From positions 2,480,001-2,544,000 of the forward strand of contig JAWQUS010000030.1 in NCBI GenBank assembly GCA_036365455.1: DNA of 64,000 nucleotides, written 5' to 3'. Source of the DNA: Macrosoma leucophasiata (Eukaryota > Arthropoda > Insecta > Lepidoptera > Hedylidae). Below the pieces are notes generated by a model. It saw nothing but the letters and a program-made list of their open reading frames with translations. It was not told the DNA's origin and ran no database searches. Shown here piece after piece: positions 17,955 through 28,400 of this stretch. Position numbers and translations under genes: made by a program. The first letter of the stretch is position 1. Every line of letters starts with the position of its first letter.

Positions 17955-18164
17955 AATGAACACTAAATTATGATGAAATATAAACATAAAAACATTACAG
18001 ATCTCTTGAGAAGCAATGCTTAAACATTGAGAAAGTCTAGACGTCTAAGCTGCAATCACCCTCAATAAAAGTACTTGGACTGCACGCAAGTTTGCTAATT
18101 TCATTATACTCACAGTAAACATTTACAGACGTCGGGACGTGACGACCCTATCACTCTATTTATA

Positions 18165-18167
18165 TAC

Positions 18168-18200
<33 letters not shown>
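18165..18200. repeat. (TA)n microsatellite
   Basis: About 15 TA units immediately before a SINE-A head. Confidence 0.9.
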
Positions 18201-18201
<1 letters not shown>

Positions 18202-18203
<2 letters not shown>

Positions 18204-18350
18204 CTGGTGGTAAAGCTCCAGTGACGGAGGTCGCGGGCGTAGGCACCAAAGACCAAGGTGAAAATGCAGATGCGTTACCACTCCTGAGGCCAAATTACAG
18301 GGCCGTACGTTACCGTCTTTGTGTGGGTGTCTACCGTCTATAGATTGAGG
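18202..18350 (+). mobile_element. Rearranged SINE-A mosaic
   Basis: A plus-strand head (18,202-18,247) is joined to minus-strand pieces (GCAGATGCGTTACCACTCCT) and again to a plus-strand piece (TTTGTGTGGGTGTCTA). Confidence 0.6.
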
Positions 18351-18365
18351 GAGACAGTATGTACA

Positions 18366-18608
18366 GTACTCATTAATTAATATTGCACATCGAGCCTACG
18401 AAAGAGACGATCGGCTCTTTTCGACTTCGTAGAGCGTTCTCTGTTACACACTGCCTACGTAAGCACTGACAGTCCGGTATTGGTCAAAACTTGATCAAAA
18501 TGGTCGACAAACGTCAAATAGGTACGGTGCGAAAGAGATAACGCTCTACAGACCCAAAATAAGCCGAAGTCTCCGTCCTAGGCTCGATGTGCAATATTTA
18601 TTGTTGAG
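18366..18608. mobile_element. Foldback MITE M2, copy 1
   Basis: Terminal inverted repeat core GCACATCGAGCCTACGAAAG at 18,384 and its complement ending at 18,592. The pairing extends outward imperfectly to CTCA/TGAG. The centre is GGTCAAAACTTGATCAAAAT. The second copy is at 30,974-31,212. Confidence 0.65.
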
Positions 18609-18627
18609 CACTGAACGTAATTATATT

Positions 18628-19291
18628 TGAAAAACCGGTCAGGTGCGTGTCGCGCCACGTGCATTGTAGGGATACGCAGTTTTTAGGTTTGATTAATGTA
18701 ATGAAAAAAATAATAATTTTCTATGGAGTTGTTCTAAGATTTCGAGTAAAATACGTTTGGTCGACTATTACTCGCAAACTTGTTAAGTCAACTAAAGTGT
18801 GATAGTTTTCCTTTTAATTTCGTCATATGTAGCTACTATAGCCGTAACGTTTGAATTTCTAACAACAACCGTTTAGTTGGTAGAGGGGGGGGGACACTTG
18901 ACTCTAACCAAAATTGGTTTACCCTTTTAAAGCTTAATAAGTCTCGAACAGTTAACTAAATCGATAAATGATATTCGCCCACCCCTAACATTTTTAAAAC
19001 ACCTATCCAACGATACCTTACATGATATAGAAAATTAATATTAAAAAAAATATCCCCATGTTACAGGGAGGAGAGGTACCCTAAATAAAAAAATTGTCAT
19101 AATTTTATTCTACCACTTTGTCGGCGTAATAAAGATGTATACTTGTGCCAAATTTCAAGTCTCTAGTACTTATAGTTTTTGCGCTAAACCGCGGACGGAC
19201 AGACATACAGACAGACAGAAAGACAGACAGACAGACAGACGGACATGGCGAAACTATAAGGATTCCTTATTTACTACGGAACCCCAAAAAA
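18628..19291 (-). mobile_element. Interspersed repeat of the GGGTTCC...ACCGGT family, copy 1
   Basis: On the minus strand it runs from GGTTCCGTAGTAAATAAGG through (GTCT)n and CGCGGTTTAGCGC to GGCGCGACACGCACCTGACC. Copy 2 at 33,992-34,388 has the same order. Class unknown; no genes. Confidence 0.5.
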
Positions 19292-19466
19292 TAACCCTTA
19301 TTTTCTTATTGATGGATACTTCAGAAAATAACTAAGCTAGAAGAAATAACAAGGCAAGCAGGCGCAATATTCAGACGAAGTCCAATTCAATACAACGACC
19401 TTGACTCGAAGACCTGCATTGAGCCGTTCTCCACTAGCAATAACTAGTGAATAAACGTGTATTTTC

Positions 19467-19541
19467 TTTTTTTTATGAAGTTGCAAACAAGCTTGCAGTT
19501 CACATTGATGTTAAGTGATGACTGCAGCCTATAGACACCAC
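19467..19541 (-). mobile_element. SINE-A tail fragment
   Basis: T-run followed by the inverted tail through GACTGCAGCCTATAGACACC. Confidence 0.7.
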
Positions 19542-19562
19542 TACACTACACTACCACAAGAC

Positions 19563-19645
19563 CAAGGTACTACCGAAGTACTTCGGTAGCTCAAAGTCAA
19601 GACGTCAAATTTTTCTTTCCGTTTTTTCTTGAATTTCTAAAGCCT
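19563..19645 (+). mobile_element. tFB remnant with a 20-bp palindrome
   Basis: CTACCGAAGTACTTCGGTAG is a perfect palindrome made from two tRNA-like acceptor ends. GTCAAATTTTTCTTTCCG follows, the tFB arm. Confidence 0.5.
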
Positions 19646-19662
19646 ATAGAATTTTTTATACA

Positions 19663-19986
19663 AAAGATACGTAACTTCACGCCTGTAATCCCCGAAGGGG
19701 TAGGCAGAGGTAAATGCATGCATTCAAGCATACATGCAAACACCCACGATTCGCCAGTTACGTTTTGGCCCATGTAACAGGTGGCGAGCCTGTTGACATC
19801 TCCGGGCACATTATCAAACTTTGAGGTACTGGGAAATTTCCAGAAAATGGAAAAATCCCAATAGAACCAGAGATAAAGGACTTTACACCATTATCTCTGA
19901 TAACCCCCTACCCGGGAATCGAACCCAGGACCTCAGAGTAGTAGTAGTGGCCTGCTACCACTAGGCTACCGAGGCGGTTAAAGATA
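19663..19986 (-). mobile_element. SINE-D copy 2
   Basis: Full-length on the minus strand, from the head with B box GGTTCGATTCCC to the tail GGCGTGAAGTTAC. AAAGATA flanks both sides (19,663-19,669 and 19,980-19,986) as a probable target duplication. Confidence 0.75.
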
Positions 19987-20052
19987 GAAGTCAACATTTA
20001 GATGTGTTGCCATAACTGAGAACTAAGTTGTAATGTTTCTGTAATGTAATTT

Positions 20053-20340
20053 TACTGCTGTTGGAGCTCCAGTGACGGAGCTCACGGGCGTAGACACCAC
20101 CGCATTACCTAATATACTTGCCGCTAAATGGTAGTGTTCAGCACTATCGTGTTCCGGTCAGGTGGTAATGTACGGCCCTGTAATTTCCCGGCACAGAGGC
20201 ACAATACCTTAGACCTCAGAAGTGGTATCGCATCTGCATTTTGACCTCTGAACCTTGTGTAAGTGTTTATAGGCTGCAGTCATCACTTAACATCAATGTA
20301 AACTCCATGCTCGTTTGCCACTTTCATTACATAATAAAAA
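20053..20340 (+). mobile_element. SINE-A full-length copy
   Basis: Head CTGTTGGAGCTCCAGTGACG to tail ATTACATAATAAAAAATA. Confidence 0.8.
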
Positions 20341-20482
20341 ATATTTTTTATTACGGGGCCATACATTACCATCTAACCGGAACACGTGTAGTGCTGAACA
20401 CTACCATTTGGCGACGGATAAGTTAGGTAATGCGGTGGTACCTACGCACTTGAAACCCTCACTGTAACTCTACCACCAGTAA
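20341..20482 (-). mobile_element. SINE-A 5' half, inverted against its neighbour
   Basis: Minus-strand head half ending CTACCACCAGTAAA. With the preceding plus copy it forms a tail-to-tail inverted pair. Confidence 0.7.
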
Positions 20483-20825
20483 ATGTCCGTGAATATATTT
20501 TCTTATGCATACATTGTGATATTTCATTAAATAGTATAAAATACGTATAGTCCCACATCTACAGGCGCTTTAATTGCTAGTCGGAAACGGGTCAATGCAA
20601 GTTTTGGAGTCAAGGCCGGTGTATTGAATTCTAGTTTGTCTGAACTGCGACTGCTCAGCTAGTTATCTCTTAATATTTTTGTTATTTCAGAATAGAGATA
20701 CGTTACAATAAGTGAAAATAGTATGTAGCTCCTTGTATTAATGTGTCTGTAAACTCATTTGTGATAATACATCATTTGACATATCGCACGATGTGCGATT
20801 CGGGAGTTACATTGAGTGTAAGACC
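20483..20825. other. No feature recognised
   Basis: Contains a short palindrome ATCGCACGATGTGCGAT near 20,783 and no open frame of interest. Confidence 0.3.
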
Positions 20826-20892
20826 AACTTGACGGTGACCACTTTCCATCAGGTGGTCCGTCTGCTTGTCTGGTCAACTGAATGACATAAAA
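20826..20892 (+). mobile_element. LINE-D 3' terminal scrap
   Basis: ACGGTGACCACTTTCCATCA, then TCTGCTTGTCTGG and ACATAAAAA: the last 65 bp of LINE-D, directly joined to a SINE-A head. Confidence 0.7.
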
Positions 20893-20893
20893 A

Positions 20894-21212
20894 TGGTGGT
20901 AGAGCTCCAGTGACGGAGCTCGCGGGCATAGGCACCACCGCATTCCCTAATATACTTGCCGCTAAATGGTAATGTTCAGCACTATCGTGTTCCGATCAGG
21001 TGGTAATGTATGACCCTGTAATTTCCGGCACAGAGGCATAACACCTTATGCCTCAGGAGTGGCAACGCATCTGCATTTTGACCTCTGGTCACTGTGGGTG
21101 TCGTGTGTGGGTGTCTAGTGTGTGGGTGTCTATAGGCTGCAGTCATCATTTAACATCAATGTGATCTGCATGCTTGTTTGCCAATTGTATTATATACCTA
21201 TAAAAAAAAATA
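20894..21212 (+). mobile_element. SINE-A full-length copy with internal duplication
   Basis: Complete copy in which the GTGTGGGTGTCT segment is repeated two to three times (21,090-21,133). Confidence 0.8.
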
Positions 21213-21235
21213 AAAAAAAGGATTTTTTTTGTTAC

Positions 21236-21402
21236 CTTCATTTTGTTTTTATGAAACGCAGGTGGCAAACAAGCATACGATGCACATAGATGTTAAGAGA
21301 TGTCTGCATCTTATAGACACCTACACAAAAACCAGATGCAGTCAAAATGCAGACGCAATGCCACCCGTGAGACCTAAGTTGTTAAATCTCTGTGATAGCT
21401 TT
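21236..21402 (-). mobile_element. Diverged SINE-A 3' half
   Basis: Inverted tail (GTGGCAAACAAGCATACGAT) to the GGCATTTAGA region. Older than most copies. Confidence 0.6.
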
Positions 21403-21421
21403 TTAAAAAAAGATTAGATAT

Positions 21422-21603
21422 TAAAGAAAAAACGAAAAGAAAAAATTGACTTCGGGCAGGAATCGAACTTGCAACCTCACGATAACCAAGCGGCTGGACC
21501 TATTAGCCTGAGGTCGCAGGTTCGAGTCCTGCCCGAAGTCAAATTTTTCTTTCCATTTCTTCAAATTTCTTTTCCATCCACATTGCAAAAAATAAATAGT
21601 ACA
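21422..21603. mobile_element. tFB copy 3: near-palindromic tRNA-like hairpin
   Basis: The segments 21,430-21,490 and 21,500-21,562 are inverted copies of the same tRNA 3' half plus acceptor end (GACTTCGGGCAGG and CCTGCCCGAAGTC). The right terminus ATTGCAAAAAATAAATAGTA matches the inverse of the 34,801 left terminus. Confidence 0.6.
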
Positions 21604-21845
21604 AAAAAAAGATTGCTGCAAATAATCTCAATCAAATATTATGTCAAAGTGAACAAAGTCATATCTCATTTCCATTAAACTCGTACACCGATGTTAACGC
21701 GTGTCAATCATACGTCGACGCAATTTTCTAATTCAATCAATCAATCAGGTTATTGGTTTCACTTCAAAATGTCTATCGTTAATAGAGTTGTCCTAATTTG
21801 TGACTTATTTACGAATATAGCTTCATTTATTTAATCACGTAATTT

Positions 21846-22010
21846 AAAGAAAAAATGGATAGAAAAATTGACTTTGGGCTAGACTCCAACCCTCTTGAGC
21901 TACCGGTAGCTCAATTGGGAGAGCGTCTGGACTAGTGATCGCTGTGGCCCCGGGTTAGAGACCCGGCCGAAGTCAAATTTTCCCTTACATTTTTTTTATG
22001 TTTTCACTAA
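21846..22010 (+). mobile_element. tFB copy 4 with plus-strand tRNA-like core
   Basis: GGTAGCTCAATTGGGAGAGC is an A-box arm, and CCGGGTTAGAGACCCGG is a T-arm-like stem with a mutated B box. Arms AAAGAAAAAATGGATAGAAA and AAATTTTCCCTTACATTTTT flank it. Confidence 0.5.
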
Positions 22011-22221
22011 CATTTTATTGCAAAAATTCAATCCCACTATAATTTGATTCGTAATATACGGTGATATAATTTATTGCCTCGCGAATAATTAAGTACTGAA
22101 CTATAATATAAGTAAGCCTAACCTATATTTTTCAAACTAATTAATATCATAAACGTGAACATAACTTCAAGGCTGTCATCCCTAAAGAAGTCAGGCAGAG
22201 AAGAAGAATGAAGAAAAATAT

Positions 22222-22477
22222 TTATTTTCTTAGCACACACACAACAACTAATAATAAAAAAAAATAAAAACAAGTAAAATTATTTTTACAAATTTGGTTG
22301 TGGGAAGCTAAGAAAAACGGCAGAGGTGGGCTCAGCTGATTGCTGCAAGAGTGGCTGCAACGCTGATATTCTGGTGGGTGGGTCCTAATGGCATCACGAA
22401 CTTCAAGTTGCTTCAGAGCTACATGCATTCAAGTGAATCTACACTTGATGTCGACTTAAAACAGTGTTTGTTTTTAT
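22222..22477. other. No feature recognised
   Basis: A weak minus-strand SINE-D scrap (about 22,168-22,200) precedes it. The 22,351-22,620 open frame mixes unrelated repeats and is not a gene. Confidence 0.3.
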
Positions 22478-22760
22478 ATTATTTCGCATTAACACATGCT
22501 TGTGAAATATATTTTATTTTTAAAGAAAAATGGAAAGAAAAATATGACTTCAGGAGAGACTGCCTAACTAGCATAGTTGGTAATAGATGGCGCTGCTGCT
22601 ACCATAAAGCAACACAATAGATGTGAAGGAAAGATTTGACAAATCGGGCAGGGCTTCAGTAGCTCAATTGAAAGAGCGGCTGGACTAGATTCCCAGTAGG
22701 TCGCGAGTTCGAGTCTCGCCTGAAGTCATATTTTTCTTTCCATTTTTCTTTAAAAATTAA
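22478..22760 (+). mobile_element. tFB copy 5 with the best-preserved tRNA-like core
   Basis: Left end TTATTTCGCATTAACACATG, arms AAAGAAAAATGGAAAGAAAA and its complement at 22,730-22,757. The core at about 22,657-22,731 folds with a 7-bp acceptor (GGCTTCA/TGAAGTC), a TAGCTCAATTGAAAGAGC D arm and a perfect GCGAG/CTCGC T arm. The anticodon stem has a mismatch and the loop would read AGA. I read it as a tRNA relic, not an active gene. A roughly 90-bp insert lies left of the core. Confidence 0.6.
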
Positions 22761-22780
22761 AACAGTGTTGTGCGTCATAA

Positions 22781-22845
22781 GGAGCGTCTTTGGGGAAGGC
22801 TTTGTCCAGTAGTGAAGGTATTTTAGCTGAAGTGATGCTACGATG
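22781..22845 (+). mobile_element. LINE 3' scrap
   Basis: GCGTCTTTGGGGAAGGCTTT and GTCCAGTAGTG resemble 33,849-33,905; a common 3' end of moth LINEs. Confidence 0.4.
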
Positions 22846-22894
22846 CAAGTGTCGCCATTACACTTTAAAGTTAAAAGGAGGCAATTTTTTCCTA

Positions 22895-23214
22895 ATTTTT
22901 AACCGACGAAAAATACGGAGGAAGTTTTCAAGTCAACGCGTATTTTTTTTTTTGTATGTCCACACAACATTTTACTGAGTAGTCCAATTTTAATAATTCT
23001 TTTTTTATTGGGAGAGCATACCTTGAAATTGGTTCCATAAAAATTGATAACGTGATAATACGCATAACTTTCTTCGGAGTTGAACGATTTGGATAATTGT
23101 ATATTTGATAAGATTGGGTGTGTATGTGTGTCAATTTTGTGTAAGCCACAAAAAAATATAGTGTAAAGCAAAAAACAAAATTTTGAATCGGCGCCAAAAC
23201 TTTTCAGTTTCATT
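22895..23214. repeat. Interspersed repeat with ACCGAC start and long T-run
   Basis: TTTAACCGACGAAAAATACG followed by a T-run and TGTATGT. This is a diverged member of a family also seen at 60,770-61,500. The overlapping open frames are AT-rich noise. Confidence 0.35.
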
Positions 23215-23215
23215 T

Positions 23216-23580
23216 ATAATAATATAATAATGGCAACCCATTATACGTCCCACTGCTGGGCACGAGTCTCTCCCCTTTTTTGGGGGGAGGCCTGGAGCTT
23301 ACTCCACCACGCTGCTCCAATGCGGATTGGTAGAGGTGGGTGGGTTAGTGGCCAACCCACTGTCGGATGTTTTCAAACCGACCATAAGGCCTCCGACAAG
23401 GCTTAACGACTGCTATCCATCGATAGCAACCGGGACCGACGGCTTAACGTGCCCTCCGAAGCACGGAAAAGCGCAATTAATTTGCCACTAGTGGTCACCC
23501 ATCACACTACCCGACTGCGCCCGTAGTGCTTAACCGAACAGATCGCTTACGATCTACACCAGCCGCTGGGCCATGCGCGC
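23216..23580 (-). mobile_element. SINE-C copy 1 (5S rRNA-derived)
   Basis: On the minus strand it opens GCGCGCATGGCCCAGCGGCT. It then shows 5S-like internal promoter motifs in order: TTAAGCACTACGGGCGCAG (A box), GATGGGTGACC (intermediate element/C box) and AGTGG. It ends GGGTTGCCATTATTATATTA with an ATT-rich tail. The match to 5S rRNA is recalled from the conserved eukaryotic pattern. Confidence 0.75.
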
Positions 23581-23850
23581 TAGTTTCATTTATTTTCGGT
23601 GTATTTATTATTTTTAAAAACAAACATTTAACACCATCAAGCCGTAACAATTTAAGTACGTAATTCGCTAATAATTTTCGTTGTCCCATCTCTACACGGC
23701 GTGTTACGTTATTACGATTCCCATGAGTGGCAACTGACACATTCTTTCATAGAGAGCGTTAATGCGAGTTAGTGGGTTTTGGTAAACATTCCTTTATTAC
23801 TGTCTCACTTATTTGTTCGTCTACATAGATGACAGATATAGACATCTATA

Positions 23851-23902
23851 AAACACAGAATTACGCAATGTAGTAGCATACCTATTGCGTAATTCTGTGT
23901 TT
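23851..23902. repeat. Perfect 19-bp inverted repeat (hairpin)
   Basis: AAACACAGAATTACGCAAT (23,851-23,869) pairs exactly with 23,884-23,902 across a 14-nt loop. No association with a known element was seen. Confidence 0.8.
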
Positions 23903-23987
23903 CGTATGTCACAATACGATTGTTGATCATTATTATAGTAATACCAAAATTTTTAGGAAAAATAGATAAGGAGCCTGCAACTAAATT

Positions 23988-24043
23988 TTCTCTCCCTCTC
24001 TCTGTCTCTCTCTATACCTCTTCCTCTATTTCTTCTTCTTTAA
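23988..24043. repeat. Pyrimidine-rich low-complexity tract
   Basis: (CT)n grading into TTCTTCTTC. Confidence 0.8.
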
Positions 24044-24283
24044 TGACTCAAAACTTCTGGTCATTATGACGTCACAGCCTTTTGCATGCATTACTTATGG
24101 GTGGTGAAAATAGATAATTATGACGAACAGCTTTTTATTTTTCTTTGAAGGGAATTAAAAAATTGATGAGTTATCAGTTACAGTTTATTTATAAATTGGT
24201 ATCCAATAATACCTATTCAACTTTTAATAGAAGTCCTTCACTATAGGTTGCTTGTAACCCGACAATACAAAAGTGTCCTTGTA

Positions 24284-24469
24284 TAGGTCGCGCCACGTAA
24301 AAAGAACGCTGGAAGAAAGTAGAAGGGATGTGTTCGCGCATCGGTACACTCGCGCACGAAAGTACTAGCCCTATTGGTTTATTTTTGATCTAGCTTTCGC
24401 TTGCGGTTTCGTGTATTGATAGGCAGATTGAAAACGCCGCACCTCATACCACCAAATAACAACTGATAC
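24284..24469. mobile_element. TA-MITE M3, copy 1 (right end missing)
   Basis: Begins TAGGTCGCGCCACGTAAAAA after TA, and matches 25,855-26,036 almost perfectly in direct orientation. Similarity ends before the right inverted repeat. Confidence 0.7.
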
Positions 24470-24588
24470 GTTGATTAATATGTCAAAGTAAACAAAATGA
24501 AATAAATAATGGTCCAAAAATACTAAATAATAAAAATAGATATCAACAGAATGTTCCATACTCTCTTTTACAAACGGAAAGATAAGAC

Positions 24589-25266
24589 TTAACAAAAAAA
24601 TAAAAAACAATAAAAAAATGCAAAACGCAGATGCGTTGCCCTGTTTTTCCTAAAGCCATGTTGTTCGGGACTAAAAATTCCAAATTTTTCACAAAACAAT
24701 GTGAGCTGCATTGAAACAGCAGTTTCAAAAATCTTGGCAAATGTGGGCAGTAGTGCAATGGGTCTATAGTTGTTACAGTCATTTAGATTTCCTTTCTTAT
24801 GGATTAACCTAATTATAGAGGTTTTCAAGGCCGCTGGCATAACGCCTTCCATTAAGGACTGGTTTATAAGAAATGTCATGATTGGTGTCAGCTCCTTAGC
24901 GCATTTTCTAATTAAAGTCTGTGGTAACTCATCGTGTCCATAGCTATGCTTGTTTTTTAAGTTTATTATTATATTGTGTACTTCTTTAGCAGTAACTGGT
25001 CGTAGATACATAGAGTTTATTTGACGGTTTTGTTTTGGCAAAGAGGGAGTTTGATTTATTGATGAGCTTACTTTGATTTCTGTAGAGCCAATAGATGCAA
25101 AGAATTGGTTGAACTCGTTTGCAACCGCTTCTGGATTTTCTTTTATAGTATTGTTAATTTTTATTTTTATGTTTTGTTTGATTTTACCTGCAGTTTTGTT
25201 GGTTTTTTCCCTGACTATGTGCCACATTGTTATTATACTGTTATTAGACTTTTTCATTCTTTTCAT
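24589..25266 (-). pseudogene. LINE-E reverse transcriptase fragment
   Basis: About 225 codons. The linker (EAVANEFNQFFASIG) precedes the start of an RT domain, with KEVHNIIINLKNKHSYGHDELP, KTSIIRLIHKKGNLNDCNNY, RPIALLPTFAKIFE and the EQHGFRKNRATH motif. The frame then runs into non-LINE sequence at about 24,630, before the first catalytic Asp motif, so RT activity is impossible. Upstream, 25,267-25,585 is the degraded linker region of the same element. It is a CR1/Jockey-group family distinct from LINE-1 and LINE-2. Confidence 0.75.
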
Positions 25267-25585
25267 ATATTGTAGCCTTTTAGATACTTTAACCGCCTTT
25301 TTAAAGATTTTTTCATATTGTTTATAGTGTTTTTGCAGAGTTGTACTAGTTTTCTGTGTTAATAATAATTTGAGAAGACGTTTATGTTTACACGACCTTT
25401 TAATACCTAAGGATAGTCAATATCTTTTAATTTTAGTTTCTGACCTAACTTTTGTTAGAGGCATGTTGTTGTCTAAGATTTGTTTAAGAGTTTTACTAAA
25501 AGACGCATAATTTGGTTCAATGTTATTGTTTTCGTTTATTATTTTGTTCCAATCAATTATTTCTAATTCCAACCTTAGTTGTTAT
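25267..25585 (-). mobile_element. LINE-E upstream region, decayed
   Basis: Continues the same strand with lysine/asparagine-rich broken frames typical of the endonuclease-RT linker. It ends near 25,585. Confidence 0.45.
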
Positions 25586-25852
25586 GTGTCTGTAATAGTT
25601 ATTACGAATGTCACGCGGACAAAGTTGCCGTCAAAAGCTAGGTAGGTAGACAGCGATAAAAGGAACCCGTAATGTACAACAGTTATACTTACGACATCCA
25701 TGCAATATGGTTTTACGAGGATAATAATGTACACACTTACTGTAAGCCGCAAATTTCGTCCACTCAACCCTTTTAGAATTCTGTTTTGCCGTATTACTGG
25801 AGTCTAAAAAATAATCAAGTTCAATTACGTGTAATGTGGCAGATAGATAAGG

Positions 25853-26093
25853 TATAGGTCGCGCCACGTAAAAAGAACGCTGGAAGAAAGTAGAAGGCAT
25901 GTGTTCGCGCATCGGTACACTCGCGCACGAAAGTACTAGCCCTATTGGTTTATTTTTGATCTAGCTTTCGCTTGCGGTTTCGTGTATTGGTAGACAGATT
26001 GAAAACGCCGCACCTCATACCACCAAATAGATCGATAAATCGTCTACTGCGCAGCTTGACCGCCAGCGTTCTTTTTACCTGGCGCGACCTATA
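25853..26093. mobile_element. TA-MITE M3, copy 2, complete
   Basis: TA, then TAGGTCGCGCCACGTAAAAA...; the right end is the inverse (TTTTTACCTGGCGCGACCTA) followed by TA. The inverted repeats are about 29 bp with one mismatch. The TA duplication points to the Tc1/mariner superfamily. No transposase is encoded. Confidence 0.8.
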
Positions 26094-26146
26094 ATGCGAT
26101 GGTGCCTTCGAGCTTGTATACTGGAACTCTACCGCCAGTAAAAAAT
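26093..26146 (-). mobile_element. SINE-A head scrap
   Basis: AATGCGATGGTGCCTTCGAG to CTCTACCGCCAGTAAAA, immediately joined to M3. Confidence 0.55.
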
Positions 26147-26271
26147 ATACTTCCATAGGTTTATTTAGACCTGTTAATTAGTGACAATTTAATTAAATAC
26201 AATTTATTTTAATTAACATTAACTCTCAAATAAAATATTCATAATTTGTTAATTAAATCTTTGACATACTT

Positions 26272-26660
26272 ATAGAATAGAATAGAATATTCTTTATTGT
26301 ACACCAATAATTTTTACAAAAATAAAATTAGATGCATAGCAAATAGGCAATACAACCAGGCGGTCTTATCGCTTAAAGCGATCTCTTCCAGATTACCTGT
26401 AGGTGGAAGGAGACTTTTGATTTGGTTAAGACGGTAGGGGTGTACAGGTTAAATAAATAATACGTACAGTAATAAAATTAATAAAATACAAAGTATAAAA
26501 CATATATAGATAAACAACATTGGATAGATATATACATAATAATACAGTAATATTATAGGTAATTAAGAGCAATACTAATTTTTAGCTAGGTAGTACTCAT
26601 TGTGCTGTTTTTTAAAAGACTCAAGAGTCTGAGCTTGACGAATTTTTAACGGCAATTTTT
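26272..26660 (-). mobile_element. LINE-F 3' UTR with GAATA-type tail
   Basis: The plus strand shows AGAATAGAATAGAATATTCT followed by TTATTGTACACC and GGCGGTCTTATCGCTTAAAG. In reverse this is a typical moth LINE 3' UTR with AATAAAG and a short-repeat tail. No coding part is retained. Confidence 0.55.
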
Positions 26661-26865
26661 AACTTATAATAAGGAATGCAATTTTAGTGATGACAATTTG
26701 CTGTTGTTGTTGTTGAAATGTTTTTAAAATGTGTGAATTTCAATGTTAAACCATTGAAATTATGGATATGCATCATATTTTGCACACCATTGTTATAGTA
26801 GAATGTTATACTTTCCATTATTTTGTTACCATACCACCTGTAGCCATTACATTCTAGTACAAGTA

Positions 26866-26990
26866 ACAAATACCCAGACCTGAAATAAATATCTGTAGGC
26901 CATACAAATACTTGTCCTGTGCGGGGATAGAACCCGCGACCCTTCGTATCAAACGGTCATCTCACACCGCTGGACTAACCGGGTCGTCAA
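26866..26990 (-). mobile_element. SINE-B copy 3 (head half)
   Basis: Minus-strand tRNA-like head and part of the body. The 3' body is missing. Confidence 0.7.
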
Positions 26991-27221
26991 ATGTGATCGT
27001 ATGTTTATAACATACAACAGTGAAATGTTTCAATAACTTTTTATTACATTCAGACCAAAAATTGGCATAAATCAAAACAAAATATATTATTTTACTACTT
27101 TGCATATGCTCCATTTCTGAGCTCAGGGGTTTTCACAAAGGCTTATAATAAAAATAATACATTTATAGGTCATCACGCTGACCCAGTTTATATTGATCTA
27201 AATTAGATTAGTGACCGAGCT

Positions 27222-27512
27222 TAGACCAAGACTGACCTACCATGACCAAATAGGTCGAGTTCTGTCTGATGGTGGGATTAATCCCTCCAGACACGAGAAA
27301 AATATGACAATTGAAATTCAATTGTGTCTGGGCGCCGGTGGCCTTACGATCCTTGAAAGATTAAAAGTCTTAGGAATCGGCGTGCATGTATGAAGAGAAT
27401 GATGAAAGTAGACGAGGCACGAGAGGTTTGTCAGAACCGGGATATCTGGCGCTCTACACTCTCTGCCTACCCCGTTAGGGACCTGGCGTGAAGATACATA
27501 CATACATACCGA
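27222..27512 (+). mobile_element. RTE 3' end fragment with palindromic insert
   Basis: Matches 60,064-60,264 from AGACCAAGACTGACCTACCA to the GGCGTGAAGATAC tail, then CATACATACATACC. An 85-bp segment (about 27,277-27,361) not present in the other copy interrupts it. The segment has CCAGACAC and GTGTCTGG arms and an inner CAATTGAAATTCAATTG palindrome. Confidence 0.75.
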
Positions 27513-27670
27513 GCGTAAATCCAATGCTTCAATGCAGTTCTAAACGTAATCGCTTAACTAAGAAGCATTTCATGAATCACGTGAGAGATTTGTTAGCAAC
27601 TGCCAAAAAAATTTAAAAATTGAAACATCTAAACCTTTTGTGAGGTGAGGTTTTATTCAAATCGGTTGGA

Positions 27671-27906
27671 GCTAGAACCACACCGCGGACACTCCGCGCA
27701 AATTCCATACAAACACTTAATTTGGTGTCTATTACACAGACATCAATGAGTGACGTGTATCTACACGTGCACCTGTGTGCGTAGCACGTAGAAAATACCA
27801 ACCGTCGCCCATAAGAGGGGAGGAGGTTGGGTGATGCGGGGAAATCGTTCGGGACGTCGAAGTGTCCATTCTATACGTAGTATTATTACATATTCTCTGC
27901 TAGAAC
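27671..27906. mobile_element. hAT-like MITE M1, copy 1 with 8-bp duplication
   Basis: GCTAGAAC at 27,671-27,678 and 27,899-27,906 flanks a 220-bp element that starts CACACCGCGGACACTCCG and ends TTACATATTCTCT. An 8-bp duplication is the hAT signature. Terminal inverted repeats are barely detectable. Six copies occur in the window. Confidence 0.65.
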
Positions 27907-28169
27907 TTACCCTAAGGTTTAGTGTATTTTTGGTGGGGATTTTTTTTATGCAATGGAGGTGGCAAATAAGTACCATCATGTATACAATACCACAGCAATG
28001 GTGGTACCATTGCTGTAGTCAATGGCGAACTCCACTCTAATATGTTCTTCCTTGTTAGCAATATATCATAGCGATATGATGTCATTTTTCGTATGTAGCC
28101 CCATACATTTTTCATTCTATTTGTAGGGTAGAACGTTGACATAACCGATATGACAAAAAGCTTTTAGGG

Positions 28170-28400
28170 TTTTTTTTATGCAATAGAAGTGGCAAACAAG
28201 CATGCAGTTCACATTGATGTTAAGTGATAACTGCAGCCTATTGATACCCACACAAAGACTAAGGTCAAAATGCAGATGCGTTACCACTCCTGAAATAACA
28301 GGGCCGTACATTACCATCTGACCGGAACACGATAGTGCTGAACACTACCATTTAGCGGCAAGTATATTAGGTAATGCGGTGGTGCCTATTACCATCAGTA
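28170..28400 (-). mobile_element. SINE-A copy with internal deletions
   Basis: Tail and head are present. About 40 bp around GGCCTAAGG and the outermost head are lost. Confidence 0.8.

Noticed and set aside
22351..22620. 89-codon plus frame
   Set aside because: Crosses the boundary into a tFB element and shows no domain.
22657..22731. Functional tRNA gene
   Set aside because: A good acceptor and T arm but a mismatched anticodon stem, odd variable region and placement inside a repeated foldback element; the same holds for the cores at 16,440-16,520, 33,518-33,598 and 34,876-34,952.
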